The position numbers were made by a program, and so were the translations under genes. From assembly GCA_964019335.1 (NCBI GenBank), contig OZ025746.1:248001-312000 (forward strand): DNA of 64,000 bases, read 5' to 3'. This document shows, in pieces, positions 1 through 10,834 of this stretch. The notes under the pieces were generated by a model, which saw only the letters and a program-made list of their open reading frames with translations, had not been told where the DNA came from and made no database searches. Source of the DNA: Diplonema japonicum (Eukaryota; Euglenozoa; Diplonemea; Diplonemida; Diplonemidae). Position 1 is the stretch's first letter; each line of letters starts with the position of its first letter.

Positions 1-71
1 CTAAGCTCGCAGTAGAAGACACCGTCAGCGACGAACTTCCTCTTCCTCGACAGGTTGCCAAGCAATGCCAT
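1..71 (-). CDS. RPS3: 40S ribosomal protein S3 (uS3), 5' end only
   Basis: Only the first 23 codons are in the window; the gene runs off the left edge. Read from position 71 down, the start is MALLGNLSRKRKFVADGVFY followed by CEL. This matches the conserved N-terminus of eukaryotic uS3, which has a basic K/R run followed by KFVADG(V/I)F and a short acidic helix. uS3 is a small-subunit protein at the mRNA entry channel. It follows the snoRNA array on the same strand, so ribosome-related genes are adjacent in one transcription direction. The identification rests on about 15 diagnostic residues and is strong despite the short length. I cannot say whether the rest of the gene is intact. Confidence 0.85.
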   Translation of the reverse strand, partial: MALLGNLSRKRKFVADGVFYCEL

Positions 72-146
72 CTTGTTTAAGTGTTTAATAAACTAAACTG
101 TGTGCTGGGTATGGTATGTGGTGTGTGTGTGAGTGTGTGGTGGGTG

Positions 147-252
147 ATCAGATGGTGGTGCATGTAAAATTATTCTGTCACGCAAAAAAAAGGGGGAGAC
201 CCCTTTTCCTTGTAAGATTGGAGTGATTTGTGTGTGTTTTGGTGTCATCATT
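147..252 (-). ncRNA. box C/D snoRNA, array copy 1 (divergent)
   Basis: Read on the minus strand, box C (ATGATGA) is at 245-251 and box D (CTGA) at 148-151. Between them are the two antisense elements shared by the array: ACAAATCACTCC and CATGCACCACCAT. This copy lies farthest downstream and has the most altered central stem (A-rich, 183-213). It also lacks a clear terminal stem, so it may be a decaying copy. Confidence 0.75.
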
Positions 253-323
253 TCTTTTTTTTCTTTTCTTCTCCCCCGTGCATGAACATGCATAAAGTTA
301 CCCCCCCAGACGTGGTTGAAAGG

Positions 324-444
324 GAACATCAGATGGTGGTGCATGTAAAGTTATTCTGTCACTCAAAAGGGGAGGAAAACCCCCTCCTTTTGTAAGACTG
401 GAGTGATTTGTGTGTGTTTTTGGTGTCATCATTTAATGATGTTC
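324..444 (-). ncRNA. box C/D snoRNA, array copy 2
   Basis: On the minus strand, box C is at 426-432 and box D at 329-332. A 7-bp terminal stem is formed by GAACATC (324-330) and GATGTTC (438-444). The central stem (364-392) is the AAAAGG type. The guide next to box D (CATGCACCACCAT) is antisense to the universally conserved 18S rRNA stretch GGUGGUGCAUG. The guide before the weak D' box (ACAAATCACTCCA) is antisense to 18S UGGAGUGAUUUGU. Confidence 0.85.
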
Positions 445-458
445 GGGAGGCAAAAAAA

Positions 459-570
459 GGACATCAGATGGTGGTGCATGTAAAGTTATTCTGTCACTCA
501 AAGAGAGAGACTCTCTTTGTAAGACTGGAGTGATTTGTGTTGTTTTGGTGTCATCATTTTGATGATGTTC
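459..570 (-). ncRNA. box C/D snoRNA, array copy 3
   Basis: Box C is at 551-557 and box D at 464-467 on the minus strand. The ends pair (GGACATC at 459-465 with GATGTTC at 564-570, using a G-T wobble). Both 18S-antisense elements are kept. The central stem has the alternative sequence CAAAGAGAG paired with CTCTCTTTG, a perfect 9-bp stem. Both arms differ from copies 2, 4 and 6 while pairing is kept. Confidence 0.85.
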
Positions 571-589
571 AAGATGGAGCTCAACGAAA

Positions 590-708
590 GGACATCAGAT
601 GGTGGTGCATGTAAAATTATTCTGTCACTCAAAAGGGGAGGAAAACCCCCTCCTTTTGTAAGATTGGAGTGATTTGTGTGTGTTTTGGTGTCATCACTTG
701 AATGTGAC
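590..708 (-). ncRNA. box C/D snoRNA, array copy 4
   Basis: Box C (GTGATGA) is at 691-697 and box D at 595-598 on the minus strand. It has the same two guide elements as its neighbours and an AAAAGG-type central stem identical to copy 2. The flank beyond box C differs from the other copies, so the terminal stem is weaker. Confidence 0.82.
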
Positions 709-803
709 CAGGGAGCCGGTTGGAAGGCTAAAAAAAAAAAAAAAAAAAAAAAAACAAACAAACAAAGGAGGTGCGCTGGTTGGCACCCTGCGTGCTCGAA
801 GGG

Positions 804-916
804 GAACATCAGATGGTGGTGCATGTAAAATTATTCTGTCACTCAAAGAGAGAGACCCCCTTTGTAAGATTGGAGTGATTTGTGTGTGTTTTGGTGTCAT
901 CATTTTAATGATGTTC
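804..916 (-). ncRNA. box C/D snoRNA, array copy 5
   Basis: Box C is at 897-903 and box D at 809-812 on the minus strand. A terminal stem forms between GAACATC and GATGTTC (910-916). The central stem belongs to the short AAAG type of copy 3, but one arm has changed to CCCCC, so it is partly unpaired. Guides are unchanged. A run of 25 A with interspersed C lies between copies 4 and 5. Confidence 0.83.
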
Positions 917-957
917 AAGCTGGAGCTCAGCCCCGTTTAGGATGAAACGAAACGAAA

Positions 958-1070
958 GGACATCAGATGGTGGTGCATGTAAAGTTATTCTGTCACTCAA
1001 AAGGGGAGGAAAACCCCCTCCTTTTGTAAGATTGGAGTGATTTGTGTGTGTTTTGGTGTCATCATTTAGA
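958..1070 (-). ncRNA. box C/D snoRNA, array copy 6 (first transcribed)
   Basis: Box C is at 1059-1065 and box D at 963-966 on the minus strand. The central stem is AAAAGG-type and both 18S-antisense guides are present. In transcription order this is the first copy after the BEACH-protein gene. The six copies alternate between two stem types (A, B, A, B, A in copies 2 to 6), which suggests that a two-copy unit was duplicated. Confidence 0.84.
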
Positions 1071-1449
1071 TGGTGTGACAGCGGTAGGGGGGATGCAATG
1101 TGAATAAATATTGGACAACGAGGATAAGAAAAGCAGAATAATAATAATGAAACACCACCCCCATCCAGCAAAAGAAGGGCGGGTAAGGTAATGTAAGATG
1201 GTGGAGGTGGGGAAAAGTGCGTGGGGTGCGACTGTGAGCGAAACAGGCAACAAATAATATAAAAAAAAATAGCCTGCACCCACTACTTTAATCCCCCCTC
1301 CCGCCCTCCCTTGCTCATCTCCATTCAGCTGCCTCCTTCTACTCGTGAGATCTCAAAGAAAAAAAAAAGAAAATCGCTCGGAAAGGAGGTACTGCTGAAC
1401 CCCATGGAAGAAACAAAAAAAAAAAGAAGAAAAAAAAAAAAACATCGCT
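1071..1449. other. intergenic spacer, 3' flank of BEACH gene
   Basis: I see no gene here. The stretch from 1350 to 1445 is T-rich on the coding (minus) strand directly after the BEACH gene stop. It could serve as its 3' UTR and as the pyrimidine tract for processing the downstream RNA. Confidence 0.4.
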
Positions 1450-4400
1450 CTACCACCCACTGAACAGCCCCCCTGACTTCTTGACGTCTTCGCCGTTGGT
1501 ATTCTGCATTTTTTTATTTTCTTTGCATTTTTTTCCCCCCCTCCTTCCACACCTTTCCATCGTCCGCATCGGTCCCACCCAACATCTTGTCAACATCCAA
1601 GGAAAAAACGTGCCCTGCCGATGTGCACGCAATAAGCCCTACCCCCGCAGCGTGCAAACCCGTGTTGAGCTGCAGTGAAAAACACGGCACAGGGCGCGAC
1701 ACGTTCATCGAGTGGAGATACGTGCGCTGGCCTCCTTTTGGAAACACCTCGGAGAACGTCAAAAATCCCGATTTGAGATGAGCGTCCCCCCCTGAGGTAA
1801 CCACGAGGGGGAGTGGGTAGGGCGTGTACCCCATATCAGTGACGTGTTGGCTCAAGGGGACATCGAAGCTGGTGACCAACCTTCCGTTTAAGGTGAACAC
1901 GAGAATCGCTTGCGGGACTTGAACAGGCTTTTCAGCGTCCAAAAAATCAGTATTGCGACAGTCGGTGACCTCGGGGTGCCGATCGCATAAAACGACAATA
2001 ACAGGGGACCACCCTTGGTCCTCGAGAACAATCTTTCGAACATTTGCGATGTTGTGGTCGTTTTGTAGGGATATTCCTCGTAAAAGCTGGCCTTTCCGTA
2101 AACCGTAAACGAGAAGCTCGCCTTCCGCCGCTGTGACAACGGTGTCGAGGATCGCAGACCCGCACAATGCTGAAATGGGACCCGCATGCCCGCGCAATAT
2201 ATGGGTTGTCTTTTTGTCGATAAGGACCTCCACGAGACCGGTACTTGTTCCAATGACTAAATACCTCTCGGTGCAGTGGATCGCAGTCGGACAACCTGCG
2301 TCCATGTATAATCCGTTAAACGGCGTTATATAGTCCGCAACAACATTGGGTTTTTTAGCCGAGCAAATGTGGACGTTTGATCCCCAATGGCCTACCGTGT
2401 ATATAAGGTTCATTGTGGTACTTGTTGTAATCCTCGAGGGGGTGATGAACGTGTCTGCCATTGGATCAAAGCATGTGTCACCGGTAGAGGCAGTGGACCC
2501 GCTTGTCTGCCACGGGCTCCATGGGTGTGTTCCCGATGGTGCCGGTCCGTTCGGTTTGATCTCTTTTCCGGAATACGTGAGTTTTAACGTAAGTGGGTCG
2601 TATTTCAGTGCGTGATAACTGTTCGCCGAGCTCAGGCATACAGCTTGATCATTGGTGATGACACACCCTACAAGGCTTGATGTGTTGCATGATACATCGC
2701 ATACTGGTGAGAATTCTTGAAGATCGATTTTATTCGAGATGGGTCTGCATGTTTGTTTTCCTTTGGAAACATGCGGTTTTGATGTGAAAAGTTGCGAGGG
2801 GGTCTGTCCGAATGACAGAATCTGCTTTTGAAGCCCCTCAGCCTCGTCCGGGTCGACCTTATCCCAATCTACAACACCTTCATACGTGAGGTAGTAGAAA
2901 GTGTTGTGCGCTTCGATTGCCTTGTCGCCCTTTTGCTTGTACCCGAATACCAAATCGATCCATTTGTGGAGGTTTGCTGTGACGTGAGGGCTTTCCAATG
3001 CGGAGCGCATGATGTATATGAAATAGTTGGGGTCGTTGTTCGCCCAAGGGGGGAGATCGACATTGTCCATCGGGGTCCCGTTTGAAAGATTCCCGAATGT
3101 GTACTTGTTGTGGTTGACAAGAAACTCAGGTGTTGAGAAAAATTCAGGGACGAGTTCTTTGACATCGGTTGGAGCATCTGTGACGCCCTGCCACGTTGCC
3201 GCCAGCGAGTGGAACATTCTGTCCGGGATATCCCAGTACCCATCTTGAAGTTTCAACGCCTGCGATGCAAACGGTTCCATTCTCACCAAATAATACAGAA
3301 CAGCGCCTCCGTAGCTGTAATGGGAACCGTAGTGAAATTTCGGGATGTCGCCTCCCTCAAACATCTCGAAGCGTTCTACGAAGCCTTTCAACCGTGTCTC
3401 GTTCAAAGCACCAACAGGCTTTCCTAGGTCTCTGTACACATTCTCGTTCGAGAGATCTATTGTTTCAGATGTGTAGTCCTGCAGAACCCATGGGAATATC
3501 GGGTATTGGTTGACGTCGCTGAAGGACCTCCCAGCCATCAGGTTGAGCTCCAAAAGATAGTCGAAATTAGTGAGCCCGCCCTTGGCCCATTTCTCAGTTA
3601 TCTTGAGCTTTTTCATGAGCTCCGAGACGTGGCGGGTGGACAACGGTGGACCGCGTAATATAGTAGTGCCGTACTTACGGGCTCGGAGTGTTCGGACAAC
3701 TGTTTTACGCACAGCGGTCGACTCCAGTTTGAACAGGTATGTCCGGAAAGGAGTTGTGTCGCCTTCCACGAAAAGCTCGAGGGAATTCTGCTGGAGGTAG
3801 TACCGCCTTGGGTACACAGCAACGACGTTGGAAGCATCAATGAGAATATCCTTCCGACGGGAATCTTTCTGTTGCCCGATTTTGTCCTTATCCAGGACAA
3901 ACATGATCTGGGTTGGTGTGACGGTGAGTTCCCCAGGAACCAGCTCAACAGGGGTGATTAACGAAGCCTCGAACCGCTGCACGGCTTGGTTCAAATCGAT
4001 TTGCGAGGCGATGCGTTCGTTCTCGCCCTCCAAGGCGGTGGACTGTGCTCCGATCTCATCCTCGTCCTCTTCATCTTCCATGTATGAACCCCTCGGCAGA
4101 GCCTTCAGATCCTCCAATGATAATCTTGAACCTGGTTGTGAAGCGGTCATTTTCTGTCCTGTTTTCTTGACGTACTCACCAACTCCTGCGTGTTTTCCGA
4201 CAGGTTTCCACCGTTTGGTTCGCACGCGACATGACGGGTCGATTTTCCAGAAAATGCGTTCGGTTTGAGCGGGTTCCTTGGGGTCTTTTTTGGCAGCATC
4301 GTTAGCTTCTATGCACAGGGGGGGTATAATCGCTGCGAAGCGATCTGATTCCCACCACTGCAGTGCGATGCTGTCTTTCACCTTTCGCTCCATGCGTCCC

Positions 4401-7400
4401 CAGTCAGCGTGGAGGGTGACATTCGACGATGCGAGCGAAGTTTCATGTTGGGGAGACGACGACGGTGTTCTTGGAGACGAAAAGGATTTGTTCATCACCG
4501 ACTGGTCCCCGCAAGACGTCACCAGCTTTTTGATCAGCCCGTCTATCTTCGCGGTCCGCTCAGTTTTGTATTCAACAATAACCTCTTCGCAACTCTTCTC
4601 GGCACCTGGATGCGATGGCATCGCGGCATTCAGTTTACTCAAATACTCTTCAGCGTGCAATTTGTAATTTGCGGTTATACTGTCTGTCCATTTTGCAGGG
4701 TCTAGCTCACGCAGACCCCCGGGCTGTGCTTGCAATTTCGACACTGTGATGGGGTTCAGCGCTGTTACAATCTCCACGAATTTCAGAACAACATCACCCA
4801 TCGACCTCCGTTCGTCCAACCCCGGCTGCGAGGTTGCCCCGTTGTCCAACCAACTCCCTGTTTGGGAGATCTTGTGCAGGACGTACGCTACGGGGTTGGT
4901 CCCGTCGTTGCGCTGCTGCACTACGATGGTTAGAAGCTTGACGGAGAGGTCGGACAGCCTCTGCGCTTCCGTGACCTGTGTGTCGAACTTCCCGTGAAGC
5001 TCCTCGAGCTTTCCTGACAAATATTCCGAAAGGCTGGTGTGTGTCGCGGACGTTGCTTTCAATTTGATATTTTGCGAGAGTTTGTGTAGATCAATTCCTT
5101 TTTGCTCAAGAACGCCAGACGGCGTGGCTGCATGGAGCGTGCACACGGCACCGAGTTGATCCGCGGCCATTGCGAGAAGGATCTCGTATATTACAGATCC
5201 CGTCGCAGGTTTTAACGGTTCTTGCAGCCCCGGGGTCAACGGCGGCGGCCGTGCCAAAGTCTGCCCCACATCCAACAACATAACAGACTGTTTGTCAGCA
5301 GTACGACACACAGATAAACATGCTGTCAAACAATTGTCAGCCGCAGCCATGATCTCAGGAGACGTTGAAGATGACACTAAAATATCATGCGTCATGTAGA
5401 CCATCACGGCGAAGGCAGACATCAGGCTTCTCGTTGCGTTGAAGTCGAGCAGGTTCAAATTGCAGAACAGCTTCTCCACGTTGCGATACATAGACGTGAA
5501 GACCTTCAACATGAACACATTTCGATCAACGCCTTCGATAGGCGTCTCCAAGTACCTCCACATGTCTTTTATGAATTCCACTCCGTGCGGGGTTGCAATG
5601 ACGAAAGAACACATCTTTGCAGCCAGGCTTGTCATTGCCATTCCGATAGGCTTCATATGCGATAGAAGTACGGATATAGGGCGGGTTTTCGCGAGGTTCA
5701 CCACTGCGTCCCTGTTCACTGCAAGCCCTTTTTCCAGATCGATCCTGGCGATGCTCTGGAAGTAAGGGTGCATGTTGAGCGAGAAAGCCGCGACAAAAAG
5801 ATTTTCAAGACATTCCGGTGATTTGACAGGGCCCCACTCGACAAACTCCGGAGTAGTTGCCGACGGGTTCACGGACCGCATCGCTGCTTCTTTTAAAGCG
5901 GTGTACACGTGAATTGAATTTTCTTGCGCTTGTAAACACCCTAGAACTTGCATGTCCCTGTTCGGGTTTTCAAGCACGAAAAGTTTCACAGCCAGCATCT
6001 TAACGAGGTCAGAAGGATGCGTCCAAAACTGCAGCGCAACAGGTGTAATCATTGAACACTCCACCACCGCAGGCCTCCCGCCAGAAAGGTCTAAAAACTG
6101 CACTAACAACTGCATGATGTCTTGGAGCTGCCTGTCATTGGCATCTCTCGCTTTGACCACCGATTTCAAAAGTGCGTTTAGATGAACATCCTTCCCACCA
6201 GCTGATGAGATCAACCTCCATATTATGTTGATGATATACCCTCGGATGGACGTGACCTGCGACGGTTGCAGATGGAAATGGGACTTGTGGTAGGTGGATG
6301 AGGTGGAGTAGTAGCTTTGTAAGACATCAATGAGGGTAGTGAGGTCAATAACAGTGTTTTCGAACTCGGTGACGAATGCGGACGGGTTCGCCTCGCATTG
6401 CCTGGCGATGTATCCGGAAACTTGTTCGAGCATGAAGCTCTGTACCTCGAAGTTGGCACGCCTCCATATGTTGAAACCACTGACTCCGATCAACAATTGA
6501 TGGAGGACCTGTACTTTTACAGCGTGTTGTGTTGTGGACAGGTTCAGCAATCCTGTGAGAGTCCGCACGACGTGCAAGGGGAGAAGCTCCGCGGGAAGCG
6601 TCTGCAATGCAAGAGAGATCAACCCGAAACCATTCCATTTCACCATGTCTAAGGCATGGCCCACTTCACACAGTGATGTTATGACATCAACCGTTGTGAT
6701 GACGCAATCCTTTAACAGTGTGATATCGGTGTCGGGGGACAAATGAAGCTGGGAGTATCGTTTCAACAATAGAACGAAGAGCGATGCGCCCCCCGCACGG
6801 CGAAGTGTTCCAGGAGGTGCTTGTAAGTGATGCGATGATGTGTCCTCTGTTCGCTCCGCGTTGCACAATCCCCGTACCTCGTTTGAAAAAGGTGTGTCCA
6901 GTACCAATCTCCGCGTGCAGTTCAACGGTGAAAAGTAACACCACGTTATCTTTTGTATTTCGGCTGCGTTTGTGTTTTTCTTCAACCCGCTCACCATGTC
7001 TTGAGTCAGACTGTCTCGAAGCACTAATATCGATCCCACCAAACCAGAGAAACTGTTTTTCCTGGAACGGTGGGTCAACAGCATTAAAGAAGCCGTTTCT
7101 CCGGACGGGACCGTCGGGTATTTCAGGCCCGCGGAGCCTGCTTCGGTGTGGTTTAGAAATACCGTCACCATGCTGCTCGTTATCATACGGTATTGAAAGG
7201 TAACCGTGAGCGTTGTCCATTCACCGGATTTGATGGTGCAGGGGATTTCTACTATTAATGGTTTGTCGCCTTTTCGCGACATCACTACGATTCCCTTCGG
7301 CCTCGCGAAGCATTCTAAGTACGTGGTGGTGGTAGATGAGAACGAGAACAACCTTGGTTCAGACTTGATCTCGTGGGGGTACAGCGCAGCGTGGAATGTA

Positions 7401-7969
7401 AAACCCTTTTCGGGCCAAGTTTTCGGGACGCACCACAACCCCGAGTTCTGCTTTCCCGAGAACGAGAAAAAATCTGCCACCAACGAAGCGGGGTGGTGCC
7501 GCGTCGCCAGCATGTTCTTCACAATGAGAAGGTACTCCAACAACAACGTGCAACTTTCTGAGAAAAACACCGAGCTCAACAGCCGTCTCACATGTCTGTC
7601 CGAAAACGACAGGTTTGAAATCTCAGACAGCAGTGTCAGCAGCTCTCGCTCTGGATGACGTGTGCCCACCACATCCCAGAGATGACCCACGCCTAGCATG
7701 GCGATGTTCGTTGGGGACTCTTCGGCCAGTTTCAGGAGTAGTGCGATAACGTATTGTGTCTGGTCTTCCCCGCACAGTGGGAGCGCCTGGAGCAAGGTGT
7801 CCCTCATCAAGCTGGATCGAATCTCCCGCTTCTCGCTCTGAGCCGAGACATTCAGCATCTCGTCTATTATGTACTGCACCATGCGTCGGGAAGGCTTCCA
7901 GTCATCCGCCCACAATAACAGGTTCAACAGCTTATTTTGCCCCACCACAGGGCCGCCTCCATTTGTCAT
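1450..7969 (-). CDS. PH-BEACH-WD40 protein (neurobeachin/LvsA type), two exons
   Basis: Exons are 1553-7969 and 1450-1503, giving 2156 aa. The intron 1504-1552 (49 nt, GTGTGG to GCAG) is phase 0. Without splicing the protein would end in an A-rich low-complexity tail; with it, the end is NTNGEDVKKSGGLFSGW. The long N-terminal part is helical and armadillo-like. A PH-like domain follows at about 1330-1440. The BEACH domain is at about 1465-1735, with motifs FDYLLELNLMAGRSFSD, YPIFPWVLQDY, FHYGSHYSYGG, DVKELVPEFF and LHKWIDLVFGYKQKG. WD40-like repeats run from about 1800 to 2120. BEACH proteins act in membrane trafficking, lysosome-related organelles and contractile vacuoles. The A-rich leader directly abuts the ATG. 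The family is certain; the exact subfamily is not. Confidence 0.93.
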
Positions 7970-8095
7970 TTTTTCTCTTTTTTTTTTTGCCCCCCCACCT
8001 CCTCCTCCCTTCTTTTTTTATATAATAAAGTGAACCATGGAGTGTGAAGGGAAAGACAAAAAAGGGGTTTAAAAGAAAAAAAAGGGGGGGTTTCA

Positions 8096-9874
8096 TTAGA
8101 AATCCCTGATGAATACAGCCCACCGTTCGACGGTTTCCTTGGCTTTTTTGGTTCCGGTTTGTTCCTTGAGGGTTTTGTCGGGGAGAAATGAGAATGTTTT
8201 TGCGAGCTTTCGCATCCATTCCACGGTCTCTGTCGAAAATGTGGGGGGAACACCCCGGTGGCGTGCTCCGAGCATTTTCACTGCAAGGGCTTCCAGGAGG
8301 TGCGGAGGGTGCGGGTGGGGTGAATCGAGCAACGATGAGAGAATATTAAAAGCAACCGGGAGGGGAATGGAAGAAGCATTGACGACAATGCTAGGAATTA
8401 ATTCGAGAATGGTTTTGGTCACGGAGCGGTCTGCATCCCGAAGGTGTTGTGATGCCAAATACTCCCCCAGGTCCGCCAACGGCTCGGCTGAGAGACGACC
8501 CGCGTCATAACACCGCAATAGAGGAGGGTGCGCCAAAACAGCTTTCAACGGAACGGAGCACTTTTCAACAGCATTTACAATATGCTGCAAACCCTCCTCC
8601 TCTGAGACTGTTTTGAGCAGCCCGATCAAAACTGAGATGTCATCACACCCTATGTCATCACGCACGGTTACAGCCACGCTTGGGTTGACGGTTTTGACCC
8701 GCAGGAGCAGCGTTGCATTGAAAAACCTCGAACGGTGCTTCAAAATAGTTTTGAAAGGGTTCGGAACAGCGGCCCCGACGGCTCTGCACGTTGCCAACAG
8801 GGAAATCAACTCGTCGTTGCTCAGCTTTGCGGTTACAGGTCGTTTTGACATTACACCTACCACAAGCTTCCTTGTCTCCGCGTAGTCTTGTGCATCGCGT
8901 GCTGCCGTAGCAAGGTAGTTGACGAGAACCGACTTCAAAATACAAGCTTGGTCGAAAGCACGTTGGATCACAGGTGTGCAGACGATGTAAAGCATCGGGC
9001 AGGAAACGGATACAAGGCTGTACGCGATAACAGATGATGCAAAAACATCTGCCTCTTGGTTTGTTAAATTTTGCTTTTCTTTGGCTTGCCTCGCCAACGA
9101 GCCCAGTACGAGCGGCTGCAGCTTTTGCAAGACCGGCAACGCCGAAGCCGGGTACCTCGCTAGCGGTCCTGGGAGCATCAGCACCAAGTCGGGGTGTTTC
9201 CTTTGCAACACAGAGTGGTAGAACTGCGGGTTTTCCCGAACCTGCATCCCGATTCTTTTGGTGAGGCTTTCGACTACCTCGCTCACCTTTGAAAGGTACC
9301 ACATTGCTTGCACTACATCTGGTAGGCTTTGTGTAAATGAAGAGTCGGGTGTTTGTGCCAGGTGTTTCGACAACGTCATCGACACACGATTACTTATCAT
9401 GTTCATTTTCGCAAGGGCCTTGGCAGCAACAAGAATTCTCCCTGGAACTTGAAGCTCGAAGCTATTGAGTCTTGACCATCTCGGGCAGGTTATTACAGAG
9501 ATGGCAGCTTGTGCAAGGTGTTTCCCGTTACCAGGGAGCTCGGCTTTTCTCACCGCTGCCAAATAGCCGAAGATTCGTGAAGCGGTCATTTCCGAGCCCC
9601 ATTCCCGTATCCCCGTGTGAAGATGCTTGTTCGCCAAGCCCCTCGGGGCCTTTTCTCCCAAAACGCCTATTACGTTATAGCTCCTCAGCGCAAGGTCGAA
9701 TTCTGATCTCGTTGGTGGGGGGATGTCCATGATGGCCTTCATGTAGCCGTTCCAGACTGTTTGCTCCCTCTCGTCTCTTGCCGTGTATATGAATTCCTCG
9801 AGATTTTCGACCATCCGCATCCATGGGCCGATGGACGGTGATGAAGACACCCGCCGCTTAAATATTTTTTTCAT
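8096..9874 (-). CDS. conserved-looking helical-repeat protein, function unknown
   Basis: A continuous 592-aa frame begins right after a run of 13 A. Only about 65 bp separate it from the gene upstream and about 125 bp from the BEACH gene downstream. The sequence is almost entirely alpha-helical, rich in Leu, Ala and Val, with repeated helix pairs such as LPDVVQAMWYLSKVSEVVESL and LSNDELISLLATCRAVG. This is reminiscent of helical-repeat organelle RNA-binding proteins of the FAST/OPR kind. The N-terminus MKKIFKRRVSSSPS is basic and hydroxylated and could be a mitochondrial presequence. I see no catalytic motif and no RAP-like C-terminal domain. The organelle RNA link is only a structural guess. 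Confidence 0.75.
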   Translation of the reverse strand: MKKIFKRRVSSSPSIGPWMRMVENLEEFIYTARDEREQTVWNGYMKAIMDIPPPTRSEFDLALRSYNVIGVLGEKAPRGLANKHLHTGIREWGSEMTASRIFGYLAAVRKAELPGNGKHLAQAAISVITCPRWSRLNSFELQVPGRILVAAKALAKMNMISNRVSMTLSKHLAQTPDSSFTQSLPDVVQAMWYLSKVSEVVESLTKRIGMQVRENPQFYHSVLQRKHPDLVLMLPGPLARYPASALPVLQKLQPLVLGSLARQAKEKQNLTNQEADVFASSVIAYSLVSVSCPMLYIVCTPVIQRAFDQACILKSVLVNYLATAARDAQDYAETRKLVVGVMSKRPVTAKLSNDELISLLATCRAVGAAVPNPFKTILKHRSRFFNATLLLRVKTVNPSVAVTVRDDIGCDDISVLIGLLKTVSEEEGLQHIVNAVEKCSVPLKAVLAHPPLLRCYDAGRLSAEPLADLGEYLASQHLRDADRSVTKTILELIPSIVVNASSIPLPVAFNILSSLLDSPHPHPPHLLEALAVKMLGARHRGVPPTFSTETVEWMRKLAKTFSFLPDKTLKEQTGTKKAKETVERWAVFIRDF

Positions 9875-9938
9875 TTTTTTTTTTTTCTGTTCTCTTTTGG
9901 CCTTCGGATTGGCGGCAGTGGGGGGGAAAAAAAAAAAA

Positions 9939-10628
9939 TTAGTAATTCAAAGGAGGGTGTGGCGGCCATATCACTTCCCCATGAAGCGCCAGCTCCACAT
10001 CAGTGCAATACAGCTCTACAAATTCGGACAGCGTGAGGCAGAAATCTTCTCCGATCCCGGTGTACAAAGATTCTATTTCGATAATGGTAGGAAGGATGTC
10101 AGGATGGCTGGATTTGAGCCCGGAGAGTATCTGGAGGACCTGGAGCTTTTCCTTGTGGTGAAGGAGCGAGCCCAGCTCTGTGAGCTTGTAGATGATATCC
10201 ACGATGCTCGTCTTCAGAGCATCACGGTTAGTTGTGGTCTTCTTGGCTCCTTGGACCTGCTGCTCAGCGCTGGTCCATTTACTGAAGGCGCGCTGTTGGA
10301 TATCGTCAGTGTAGGCGGCAACAACAACATGGTGGATTGCGTCATACTCCTCAAGAGTGGCGTTGACACACTTGCAGTAGGTTAGGACGTCCTTCGTGGT
10401 CCCCTCCACAAGGTGGAGAAAATTTTTCGGAGCCTCAACAAGCACACCTGTGATGTTCCCCTGCCCCTCTCCCCCGACCAGCGTTTCGAAAAAACCCTTG
10501 CAACTCTCCCCCGACGTCACCGCCCCTGCCATCACCGCTCTGCTCAAAATCGGGTTCTCCTTCTCTAAATCGACGTTTTGCTTGTTCAGCACAACGTCTA
10601 AAAGACTCATTCGGGGGCGCTGGTCCAT
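9939..10628 (-). CDS. TEX47/BLUF-like flagellar protein
   Basis: The 229-aa frame starts after a run of eight A. The N-terminal half (SRAVMAGAVTSGESCKGFFE, then the segment ending ITGVLVEAPKNFLHLVEG) has the fold signature of the BLUF/TEX47 family: a short beta strand, a helix, then GN(I/V)TGVL(L/V).....F.H..EG. In animals, TEX47 (C7orf62) is a testis protein without flavin-binding residues, and the family follows cilia in its distribution. The C-terminal third is helical (SIVDIIYKLTELGSLLHHKE). The next gene upstream is also ciliary (FBF1-like), which fits. I recognise the family from the central motif only, so the name is moderate. Confidence 0.6.
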   Translation of the reverse strand: MDQRPRMSLLDVVLNKQNVDLEKENPILSRAVMAGAVTSGESCKGFFETLVGGEGQGNITGVLVEAPKNFLHLVEGTTKDVLTYCKCVNATLEEYDAIHHVVVAAYTDDIQQRAFSKWTSAEQQVQGAKKTTTNRDALKTSIVDIIYKLTELGSLLHHKEKLQVLQILSGLKSSHPDILPTIIEIESLYTGIGEDFCLTLSEFVELYCTDVELALHGEVIWPPHPPLNY

Positions 10629-10834
10629 TTTTTTTTCCCCCCTTCTTTTTTTCTTTTTTTTTCTCCTTCTTCTTCCCCCCCCCCCCCCCCTTCCTTTCTT
10701 TTTCTTATATTTTTGTATTTTCTCGCAAAAAAAAAAAATCCATCTTTTTTTTATACAAAGGGGGAAGACGAGGAGGTTTTTTTTTTTTTAGAAAAAAACT
10801 TGTAGTACAAAAAAAAAAAAAGAAAAAAAAAACT

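Noticed and set aside
674-940. Open frames on both strands across 93-1279
   Set aside because: They repeat because the snoRNA units repeat; the conserved parts are the C/D boxes, guides and stems, not codons.
8000-8030. TATA-box-like TTATTATATAAAAA before the BEACH gene
   Set aside because: AT-rich words are common in all spacers here, and the gene order suggests polycistronic transcription.
10705-10834. C-terminal extension of the FBF1-like frame (poly-F, poly-K)
   Set aside because: It reads an A-rich 38-nt intron and the T-rich 3' flank; the spliced serine-rich end is more sensible.
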